Source: Bryobacterales bacterium (GTDB lineage: Bacteria; Acidobacteriota; Terriglobia; Bryobacterales; Bryobacteraceae). Taken from it: a stretch of 11,830 nucleotides of DNA. A program made the translations under genes and the position numbers. The notes below the pieces were generated by a model. It did not search any database. It was given only the letters and a program-made list of their open reading frames with translations, and was not told the DNA's origin. The stretch spans positions 1 to 11,830 of the forward strand of contig SHUN01000033.1 of the NCBI GenBank assembly GCA_009697495.1, given 5' to 3'. This document shows, piece by piece, positions 1 through 6,238 of this stretch; the first letter of the stretch is position 1, and every line of letters starts with the position of its first letter.

Positions 1-4
1 AGGC

Positions 5-50
5 CCTGGGAAGCACTCCCAGGATCGCGTGCGCCCCCGCATAAGGCGGG
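5..50. repeat. Two small adjacent hairpins at the window edge
   Basis: Two perfect inverted repeats lie in tandem. CCTGGGA (5-11) pairs with TCCCAGG (17-23) across a 5-nt loop, and CCCGC (36-40) pairs with GCGGG (46-50) across a 5-nt loop. Neither is followed by a T-run on either strand, so they are not convincing intrinsic terminators. Apart from these and the hairpin at 141-158, I see no gene in 1-147. Confidence 0.35.
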
Positions 51-140
51 CAACTGCCGTTTTCAGGGTGATGGGTGAATTCGGTAACGCGGCCGACGCG
101 GAGTTGACTTGGTGAAACGCAGGAAGTGTTTTCGGAGTGA

Positions 141-158
141 TCGGGGCTTAGACCCCGA
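141..158. repeat. Short inverted repeat downstream of the Uma2 gene
   Basis: TCGGGG (141-146) and CCCCGA (153-158) form a perfect 6-bp stem with a 6-nt loop. It overlaps the stop codon of the kinase-like remnant. It could weakly terminate the minus-strand hisN-Uma2 transcript, but no U-tract follows, so the function is uncertain. Confidence 0.25.
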
Positions 159-228
159 AGTTGAAGAACCTGCCGCCGGTGCCGAGGGGCGCGAGGATTT
201 CGTAGGGGCCGAGTGTATCGCCTGTCTA
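148..228 (-). pseudogene. Fragment of a Hanks-type Ser/Thr kinase N-terminus
   Basis: The minus strand, in the same frame as and immediately after the Uma2 stop (TGA at 231-229, then TAG at 228-226), reads TGDTLGPYEILAPLGTGG followed by RFFNFGV and a TAA stop at 150-148. 'LGPYEILxPLGxGG' is the classic beginning of Hanks-type bacterial kinases, running into the glycine-rich ATP loop, where one would next expect MGEVY. There is no start codon, and everything after the GG (invariant Lys, HRD, DFG) is missing. The tail GGRFFNF instead resembles GGKFFNF in the neighbouring phosphatase gene. The motif is seen directly; calling it a recombined gene remnant is inference. It is too short to exclude coincidence. 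Confidence 0.5.
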
Positions 229-738
229 TCAGATCGGGCCGGAATCCAGCTCGGAAAATAGTTCTTCTAAATTGACCGCAAGCTCACCGGCGCGCAGATC
301 TGTGGCGACGCGCAGTGGTTCCAGGCCGGAGTGATACTCCCAGGCGGTGCGTTTGACAGGGTCGATTACCCAGCAGAAGGGGACTCCCCAGGCGTGGTAT
401 TCCTCGCACTTGCCGAGCATCGCGACGAGGCGGTCTTCCGGGGAGAGAATTTCGCAGCAGAGTTGGACGGGTTCGGTTGGGTAAGGGCCGGGGAAACGGC
501 TGGCCACTACGACGTCCGGGACCAAATATTTCGTTGCGGAAATTCGTACCGTCAACTCGGGAAGCGGCCGGACACCCTGTGCCCGAAGGAGCATCAACAG
601 CGCGGATTGGATTATGGAATGGAACTTGGCGGGCATCGCTTTGGGATAGACGACTCCGTCCTTGTATTCGCAATTGGGCTTCTCCGAATAGCGGAGGTAC
701 TCTTCGACCGGGACGAGAGTGGTGCTGCTCATGACCAT
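229..738 (-). CDS. Uma2 family endonuclease-fold protein (DUF820)
   Basis: This 169-residue protein has the Uma2/DUF820 layout, a PD-(D/E)XK nuclease-like fold abundant in cyanobacteria and acidobacteria. The expected conserved points are visible: E24 and the 'YKDGVVY' segment near the N-terminus, H40, 'VPDVVV' with D75, 'CCEILSPEDR' with E96, K110, and the family's 'EEYHAWGVPFCWVIDP' run at 112-127. D75, E96 and K110 would form the nuclease-type active site. Length is normal (family about 180-200). The ATG at 738 is taken as start; a second ATG two codons in (732) is equally possible. It begins 3 nt after the phosphatase stop and is probably cotranscribed with it. Biological targets of Uma2 proteins are poorly known. 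The family call is confident; nuclease activity is inferred. Confidence 0.88.
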   Translation of the reverse strand: MVMSSTTLVPVEEYLRYSEKPNCEYKDGVVYPKAMPAKFHSIIQSALLMLLRAQGVRPLPELTVRISATKYLVPDVVVASRFPGPYPTEPVQLCCEILSPEDRLVAMLGKCEEYHAWGVPFCWVIDPVKRTAWEYHSGLEPLRVATDLRAGELAVNLEELFSELDSGPI

Positions 739-741
739 ATT

Positions 742-1506
742 CTACTTGACGAAAGTCTCGCGCAGGAGTTGCTCGAACGCCGGCGTGCAGACCAAAGCGT
801 TGCCGGCGTAAATGGAATCCGCCCCGTCGAAGTTGAAGAATTTGCCGCCGGCTTCTTCGACGATCACCTTCATAGGACAGAGGTCCCAGGGCTTGGCGCT
901 GGGTTCCACCCAGACGTCGGCCTGGCCGCTGGCGACCATCATAATGTCCGGGGAGCCGGACATACTGCGGACAGCCCAGAACTTGGACATGAAGTCGAGG
1001 ACCGTGTCACGGTAAGCCCATTTTTTGTTGTTCTGAAGGCCGTTGAAGCACAGGACCGCGCGACCGACCTGATCGATGCTTGAGACCTGGATGCGATGAT
1101 CGTTGCACCAGGCGCCGCCGCCTTTGGCGCCCATGAAGGTCTTGGATTGAATGGGGAAGTGGGCCACGCCGGCGACGGGTTGGCCCTCGGCTTCGAGTCC
1201 GAGAAGAACACCCCATTGGGCGTTGCCGCGGATGAAGTCGCGTGTGCCGTCGATGGGATCGATGATCCATGTGCGGCCGGAGCGGGAGGGCTTGGCGACG
1301 CCTTCTTCGCCCATTTGGCCGTCTTCGGGGAAGGCCTCTTCGAGGGCGGCGGCGATGAAGAGTTCGGCTTCGCGGTCGGCGTTGGTGACGGGAGAGTCAT
1401 CACTCTTATCTTCCATTTCAATGCCGGCTTCGAAATGCTTCATGGACAGCTCGGCGCTGCGAGTGACAATACGGCGGGCGACCGCCAATTCCCGTTCGAA
1501 ATTCAT
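742..1506 (-). CDS. hisN: Histidinol-phosphatase, inositol monophosphatase family
   Basis: A 254-residue protein of the Mg2+/Li+-dependent IMPase superfamily. Metal-binding motifs are present in order: 'GEEG' with E67-E68, 'WIIDPIDGTRDF' (80-91) with D83 and D86, and 'KPWDLCPMK' (205-213) with D208, followed by 'VEEAGG'. The 'DPIDGTRDFIRG' wording and 'WGVLLGL' resemble the HisN-type histidinol-phosphatases, which remove phosphate from L-histidinol phosphate in histidine synthesis. Inositol-1-phosphatase or 3'(2'),5'-bisphosphate nucleotidase activity cannot be excluded from sequence. No other his genes are in the window. The ATG at 1506 has a GGAAAT Shine-Dalgarno-like sequence just upstream. 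It is transcribed divergently from the acyl-CoA synthetase gene, with Uma2 3 nt downstream. Family is near certain; substrate is moderately sure. Confidence 0.9.
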   Translation of the reverse strand: MNFERELAVARRIVTRSAELSMKHFEAGIEMEDKSDDSPVTNADREAELFIAAALEEAFPEDGQMGEEGVAKPSRSGRTWIIDPIDGTRDFIRGNAQWGVLLGLEAEGQPVAGVAHFPIQSKTFMGAKGGGAWCNDHRIQVSSIDQVGRAVLCFNGLQNNKKWAYRDTVLDFMSKFWAVRSMSGSPDIMMVASGQADVWVEPSAKPWDLCPMKVIVEEAGGKFFNFDGADSIYAGNALVCTPAFEQLLRETFVK

Positions 1507-1548
1507 CTATTTCCATTGTAACTTGGACGCGTGTTAGAGTAGCGTTCG
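1507..1548. promoter_or_regulatory. Divergent intergenic region between hisN and acyl-CoA synthetase
   Basis: Only 42 bp separate the two divergent start codons, so both promoters must sit here or inside the genes. I see TTGTAA (1516-1521), TTGGAC (1523-1528) and TTAGAGT (1534-1540), but no -35/-10 pair with good spacing. The boundary is supported; specific promoter elements are not. Confidence 0.3.
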
Positions 1549-3327
1549 ATGCTCAAACGAACGGTCTACTCATTGCTGGAAGAGGCGGCGACGGCACACG
1601 GGGAACTGGTTGCGCTGCATCAGCCGGTGACGACTACGGAGGGGCGCGGGTATCGGACGTATTCGTGGATCGAGTATCGAACGATTGTGAGGGAGATCGC
1701 GTGCGGACTGCGATCGATGGGGATACAGAACGGCGAGATGGTGGGGGTGGGAAGCGAGACGCGGGCGGAGTTTTATTTGTTGGATCTGGGGATAATGGCG
1801 AACGGGTCGACGTCGGCGGCGCTGTATGTGAACAGCCAGGCGATGGACCAAGTGTCGGCGTTGCGGCGGTGCGGGGCGAAGTTGATTTTTGTGGAGGACG
1901 GGAAGATCTATAAAGCATTGCACGCGGCCGGCGGGGCGGAACTGGGGGCGCAATGGGTGGTCATGTCCGGGTTGATTGACGGCGTGATGACGCTGGATGA
2001 AGTGCGGTCCCGAGGGCGGGCGGCGATGTTGGATGACCCCGAATATTTTGAGCGGATCCGGTTGAACGTAATGCCGGAGCAGAGGGCGATTTTGTATTTG
2101 ACGTCGGGGGCGACGGGGGAGCCGAAGTTTGTGGAGGTGTCGCACGCGTCGTTGGTGGCCAATGTGGACATTGGGAAGAAAGCATTAAATATGGGGCCGA
2201 AGGACCGGGTGTTGGCTTTCCTGCCATCGGCGCACATAGCGCAGCGGGTAGGGATAGAACTGCTGCCGCTGGGCTTGGGGATTCCGGTGTATTTTTCTGA
2301 GGGTCTGGCGCGGATGGCGCAGGAGTTCAAGTCCATAAAGCCCACGTTTTTCCTGGCGCCGCCGCGGGTTTGGGAGCGGGTGTACCACAGCGTGCGAACA
2401 GAGATACAGAAGCGGGGCGGGGCGACGAAGAAACTGTTTTATGTGGCGGTGGGAATGAGCGCGGCCGCGGTGAAATTGCGGGCGGAGGGGAAGCCGGTAC
2501 CGCTGTGGATGCGGACGCCTTTGGCGTTGTTTGACAGGCTGGTGTTTTCGAAGGTACGGGAGCGGATGGGCGGAGAGTTGACGTTTGCGGTGTCGGGAGC
2601 GGCACCGTTGGCCAAGGAGTTAGCGCTGTTTTATGAAGCCATTGGGATGCCGTTGCATGAAGGGTTTGGACTGACCGAGGGCGGGATTCTGACGCTGAAT
2701 TTACCGGGGAAGCAGTGGATGGGATCGATTGGGCCGGCGCTGCCGGGGATCCATTTGAAACTGGCCGATGACGGGGAACTGCTGGTGAGCGGGCCGACGG
2801 TGGCGATGGGATATTTTAACGACGCGAAGGCGACGGCGGATGTGTTTCGCGATGGCTGGTTGTATACCGGCGACATTGCGGAGATTGGGAAAGACGGGTA
2901 TGTTTCGATCACGGGGCGGAAGAAAGAAATCATCGTTTCTTCGAATGGAAAAAAGATTTATCCGACGCGGGTGGAGGAGTTGTTTAAGACGGACACGCTG
3001 ATCAGCCAGATGGTGTTGGCCGGGGATGGGCAGCCGCATATTTCGGCGCTGTTTACGATTAACGCCGCGGCGGCGGTGAACGGGCAGACGCTGGAGGAGC
3101 TGGCGGCGTCGGCCGAGGTGTTGGCGGCGGTGAAGAAATCCGTGCGGGCGGCGAACGCGCAATTGGCGGCGTATGAGCAGATCAAGAAGTTCCGGGTGCT
3201 GCCGGTGGAGTTTTCGATTGAGGGCGGGGAGTTGACGCCGACGATGAAGGTCAGGCGGTCGAAGGTATTGGAAAAGTTTGCGGATAAAGTGGCGGAAATG
3301 TACGCGGCTAAGGACGACTTACTATAA
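1549..3327 (+). CDS. AMP-dependent long-chain acyl-CoA synthetase
   Basis: A 592-residue ANL-superfamily enzyme, probably activating a fatty acid with ATP and CoA to acyl-CoA. Motifs in order: phosphate loop 'LTSGATGEPKF' (184-194), 'VSGAAPL' (348-354), 'GFGLTE' (372-377), 'YTGD' (439-442) with ribose-binding D442, hinge 'GRKKE' (456-460), and 'LTPTMKVRRS' with the catalytic Lys at about 567. Length and the C-terminal 'LTPTMK' fit the bacterial FadD/FACL (long-chain) branch. The phosphate loop departs from the usual TSGTTGxPKG: Ala replaces a Thr/Ser and Phe replaces the Gly after the Lys. Its coding strand is strikingly G-rich (many GCG, GTG, TTG, GGG codons), unlike the C-ending codons of the minus-strand genes. 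The 3' end overlaps tsaE by 20 nt, tail to tail. Chain-length specificity cannot be read. Confidence 0.92.
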   Translation: MLKRTVYSLLEEAATAHGELVALHQPVTTTEGRGYRTYSWIEYRTIVREIACGLRSMGIQNGEMVGVGSETRAEFYLLDLGIMANGSTSAALYVNSQAMDQVSALRRCGAKLIFVEDGKIYKALHAAGGAELGAQWVVMSGLIDGVMTLDEVRSRGRAAMLDDPEYFERIRLNVMPEQRAILYLTSGATGEPKFVEVSHASLVANVDIGKKALNMGPKDRVLAFLPSAHIAQRVGIELLPLGLGIPVYFSEGLARMAQEFKSIKPTFFLAPPRVWERVYHSVRTEIQKRGGATKKLFYVAVGMSAAAVKLRAEGKPVPLWMRTPLALFDRLVFSKVRERMGGELTFAVSGAAPLAKELALFYEAIGMPLHEGFGLTEGGILTLNLPGKQWMGSIGPALPGIHLKLADDGELLVSGPTVAMGYFNDAKATADVFRDGWLYTGDIAEIGKDGYVSITGRKKEIIVSSNGKKIYPTRVEELFKTDTLISQMVLAGDGQPHISALFTINAAAAVNGQTLEELAASAEVLAAVKKSVRAANAQLAAYEQIKKFRVLPVEFSIEGGELTPTMKVRRSKVLEKFADKVAEMYAAKDDLL

Positions 3328-3730
3328 TGCGGCGGTTGTCGCCTTCGGCGTGATGGATGTGGATGATCCAGCGGTCCTTTGGGAGAAACGCCGCGAATTT
3401 TTCGCCCCACTCGATTAGGACTCGCGCTGGGGAATCGAAGATTTCTTCGAGGCCGAGGCCGTAGAACTCGCTGGGTTTTTCGAGGCGATAGAGATCGATG
3501 TGATAGACGGCGACGGGCTCGCCGTATTCGTGGATGAGGGTGTAGGTGGGGCTGGAGACGTCGTCGGCCACTGCGGCGCCCCATGCTTCGACGAGGTGTT
3601 TGGCGAGTGTGGTTTTGCCAGCGCCGAGATTGCCGGTGAGTTGGATGACAGCCGGCGCGGGGATGAGGGCAGCGATTTGTTGGGCGATCTCCGCGGTTTG
3701 TTCGGGGCTTTCGGAGAAGAATTCAGGCAT
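3308..3730 (-). CDS. tsaE: tRNA t6A biosynthesis ATPase TsaE
   Basis: This 140-residue protein is the ATPase partner of TsaB-TsaD in forming N6-threonylcarbamoyl-adenosine at position 37 of ANN-decoding tRNAs. Visible motifs: Walker A 'GNLGAGKTT' (33-41), the switch-like 'SPTYTLIHEY' (60-69), 'YHIDLYRL' (76-83), and 'LIEWGEKF' (105-112), all hallmarks of the YjeE/TsaE family. The ATG at 3730 gives the normal family length; the frame stays open further upstream, but that stretch lies inside the preceding gene and reads as low-complexity shadow sequence. It overlaps the preceding NAD(P)HX repair gene by 8 nt, and its 3' end overlaps the convergent acyl-CoA synthetase by 20 nt. It is the last gene of the operon. 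Confidence 0.95.
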   Translation of the reverse strand: MPEFFSESPEQTAEIAQQIAALIPAPAVIQLTGNLGAGKTTLAKHLVEAWGAAVADDVSSPTYTLIHEYGEPVAVYHIDLYRLEKPSEFYGLGLEEIFDSPARVLIEWGEKFAAFLPKDRWIIHIHHAEGDNRRIIVSRP

Positions 3731-5201
3731 GGGCGGCAGTGACGGCTTGGGGGAGGAATTTGAGCAGGTCAGTGGCGATGACGCCCATTTCGCCGAGGTG
3801 TTCCGCGGCGAGTTCACCGGCCTTGCCGTGGAGCCAGGCGGCGGCGATGACGGCTTCAATGAGCCGTGACGGGTGCTGGGCGGCGAGGCCGGCGATGAGG
3901 CCGGTGAGAATGTCGCCGCTGCCGGCGGTGGCCATGGCGGGGGTGCCGGTGGGGTTGATCCAGCATTCGCCGTTGGCGGCGGCGATAACCGTTCGTTGGC
4001 CTTTGAGGAGAAGGGTGATGCCGAAATGTTTGGCGAAGTCGTGGGCGTCGTCAATGCGGTCATCGACGGGACGGCCTTGCAGGCGGGCCATTTCACCGGG
4101 ATGCGGTGTGAAAATTCTGGGGCCCGCGGCACCGGTCCATTCGATGCCGGCGAGGGCGTTCAGGGCATCGGCGTCAACGATCATGGGCTGCGGGGTATCG
4201 GCTACGAGGCGGCGGATTAACGCGACGGTTTCCGGATCTGTACCGAGACCTGGGCCGATGGCGACGATGGTTTTGTTGCTGAGCGCGTTCGCAATATCGG
4301 CAAGAGGAACGGTCATCAATTCGGGGGCGTGGGCGGAAATGGAGCTGAGCGCGCTTTCTTCGGATGCGACAGTGACGAGGCCCGCGCCGGCCCTGAGCGC
4401 CGCAAGGCCGGCCATGGCGGCGGCGCCGGGTTTATGATGAGAACCGGCGATGAGGAGGACCTGGCCGTAGGTTCCTTTATGCCCGTCGCGGGCGCGAGGT
4501 TGGAGGAGTTCGGCGAACAACGACGGCTCGATCCAATTGCGCGGGATGTCGTCCATGAGCGAGGCTGGAGAGCCGATGGAGGCGACGGTGAGGGGCCCGG
4601 TGCGATCACAGTTGGGCGGGAGTGCGTGGCAGAGTTTTGGGGCGGTGAAGGTGACGGTGAAATCGGCGCGGGCGACTGGCGTGCCGGAGCGGCCGGAGTC
4701 AGAGGCCATGCCGCTGGGCAGATCAACGCCGCAGATTTTAGCACCGGGGAAGCCGAAGGAGAGTTCGATGATGAGTTCGGCGGCGCGGCCGCGGGGGTCG
4801 CCGTCGATGCCGGTGCCGAGCAGGGCGTCAACGATGAGCGTGGCGCCGCGAGCGTCATCGGGGACGTGATCGTGGATGGCTTCGAAGCCGCTGGCGCGGA
4901 GCATGACGAGATTGGCATAGGCGTCGCCCTGCAATTCGGCGGGCGGCGCGGAGAGAATGACATCGAGCGAGGCGGGGCGGAAGCGGACGTGGAGCAGGCG
5001 GGCAATGGCCAGGCCGTCGCCGCCGTTATTGCCTTTGCCGCAGAAAACGAGGATGCGTTGTTGATGCAACGGCGGACACTCGCGGGCGAGGACATCGACG
5101 ACGCGATGGGCGGCGTTCTCCATGAGGATGAGGCCGGGGATGCCGGATTCCATGGTGCGCCGGTCGACTTCGCGCATTTCGGCGGCGGTGAGGATTTTCA
5201 C
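3723..5201 (-). CDS. nnr: Bifunctional NAD(P)H-hydrate epimerase / ADP-dependent NAD(P)HX dehydratase
   Basis: A 492-residue two-domain metabolite-repair enzyme. The N-terminal YjeF_N domain (about 1-215) epimerises R- and S-NAD(P)HX and shows 'CGKGNNGGDGLA' (54-65, NNGGDG at 58-63) and 'VDALLGTGIDGDPRG'. The C-terminal ribokinase-like domain (about 228-490) dehydrates S-NAD(P)HX using ADP; it shows 'GTYGQVLLIAGS', 'TPHPGEMARL' and 'ATAGSGDILTG' with GSGD at 427-430. The fusion and length match the common bacterial Nnr/YjeF. The start ATG at 5201 overlaps the stop of the K+ channel gene by 4 nt (ATGA), and its end overlaps tsaE by 8 nt. yjeF-tsaE (yjeE) adjacency is common in bacteria, which supports both calls. 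Confidence 0.95.
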   Translation of the reverse strand: MKILTAAEMREVDRRTMESGIPGLILMENAAHRVVDVLARECPPLHQQRILVFCGKGNNGGDGLAIARLLHVRFRPASLDVILSAPPAELQGDAYANLVMLRASGFEAIHDHVPDDARGATLIVDALLGTGIDGDPRGRAAELIIELSFGFPGAKICGVDLPSGMASDSGRSGTPVARADFTVTFTAPKLCHALPPNCDRTGPLTVASIGSPASLMDDIPRNWIEPSLFAELLQPRARDGHKGTYGQVLLIAGSHHKPGAAAMAGLAALRAGAGLVTVASEESALSSISAHAPELMTVPLADIANALSNKTIVAIGPGLGTDPETVALIRRLVADTPQPMIVDADALNALAGIEWTGAAGPRIFTPHPGEMARLQGRPVDDRIDDAHDFAKHFGITLLLKGQRTVIAAANGECWINPTGTPAMATAGSGDILTGLIAGLAAQHPSRLIEAVIAAAWLHGKAGELAAEHLGEMGVIATDLLKFLPQAVTAAHA

Positions 5202-6238
5202 GCTGCTTTCTCCTCCAGGAGTTCTTCGAGGCGGCGAAGTTGGGAGGGCTGGCCCATGACGATGAGATGGTCGCCTGCGCCGATTTCGGCTTCGGCGGGC
5301 GGGTTGAAAATCATTTGGCCCGAGACCTTGCGAATGGCCAGTACAATGATGCCAAGTTCGGAGCGGAGTTGGGCCTGGCGAAGCGATTTCGACACGTATT
5401 CGGAGCGTTGGGCGACTTGGACCTGTTCGATGCGGATGTCGAGGCTCATGTCGTTACCGGTGGTGAAATCGATGAACTCGTTGACGTGTGACTTGAGGAG
5501 CGACTGGGAGAGGCGCTGGCCGGTGATGGTGTAGGGGGCGAAAACGACGTCGGCTCCGGCGCGGCGGAGTTTGCGTTCGGACTCCTCTTCACTGACGCGA
5601 GTAGCGACCGGCAGAAGCGGATTGAGAGCTTTGGCGGAGAGGATGAGGTAGGTATTGTCGGCGTCGGTGGCGAGGGCGGCGATGAGGCCGCGAGCGCGGT
5701 CAATACCGGCATCGCGGAGAACTTCATCGCGCGTGGAATCGGCGGCGACGGCGAGCAGGCCGGCATGGAGGGCGCGCTCGGCACGCTCCTCATTTCTGTC
5801 GATGACCAGGATGGGCACGCCGGCCTTTTTCAATTCTTCTGAGGCGCTGCGCCCGACGCGGCCGTAGCCGCAAACAATGAAATGCGATTGGAGGTTGTCT
5901 ATCATACGGCGTCTGCGCCTTTTTGGAAAGTATCCGCTCAGCTCCAGTTCGATCATGGCCTGGGTGAGCACGCCGAAGGCGACGAGCACGGTGGCCACGC
6001 CGATGGCGATGTAGAACATGTTGAAGATTCGGCCGGCTCTGCCAAGCGGCAGCACCTCGCCATAACCGATGGTGGTGATGGTCGTGAGGGCCATGTAAAC
6101 CGCTTCAAAAAGCGGGTACCCGGCGAAGGTCATGTAGCCAACGCAGCCGATACAGATAATGGCGGCGATGGCGACCACGATTTGAAATATGCGCCGTTGG
6201 AAGCGTTTGAGACTGGCGCTGTTTTGATGGTCCGGCAT
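5198..6238 (-). CDS. Two-TM potassium channel with RCK/TrkA domains
   Basis: A 346-residue inner-membrane K+ channel of the MthK/Kch-like class. TM1 (about 17-37), a pore loop with the selectivity filter 'TTIGYG' (55-60) and TM2 (about 72-95) are followed by a basic stretch 'PKRRRRR' (105-111). Next come an RCK/TrkA-N Rossmann domain starting 'FIVCGYGRVGR' (120-130) with 'VIDRN' downstream, and a C-terminal TrkA-C domain ending 'GDHLIVMGQPSQLRRLEEL'. Ligand gating is expected from the RCK domain; the ligand (Ca2+, nucleotide) is not readable. The frame is open to an ATG at 6298, but the ATG at 6238 is preferred: it forms a TGATG junction with the preceding phosphatase stop, and the extra 20 residues lack family character. 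Confidence 0.93.
   Translation of the reverse strand: MPDHQNSASLKRFQRRIFQIVVAIAAIICIGCVGYMTFAGYPLFEAVYMALTTITTIGYGEVLPLGRAGRIFNMFYIAIGVATVLVAFGVLTQAMIELELSGYFPKRRRRRMIDNLQSHFIVCGYGRVGRSASEELKKAGVPILVIDRNEERAERALHAGLLAVAADSTRDEVLRDAGIDRARGLIAALATDADNTYLILSAKALNPLLPVATRVSEEESERKLRRAGADVVFAPYTITGQRLSQSLLKSHVNEFIDFTTGNDMSLDIRIEQVQVAQRSEYVSKSLRQAQLRSELGIIVLAIRKVSGQMIFNPPAEAEIGAGDHLIVMGQPSQLRRLEELLEEKAA

Noticed and set aside
1..235. CRISPR, tRNA or riboswitch at the left edge
   Set aside because: Only short isolated hairpins are present; there is no repeat-spacer pattern, cloverleaf or conserved aptamer sequence.
4329..5534. A 401-codon plus-strand open frame
   Set aside because: It lies antisense to the NAD(P)HX repair and K+ channel genes and is Gly/Ala/Glu-rich shadow sequence; the minus strand encodes clear domains.
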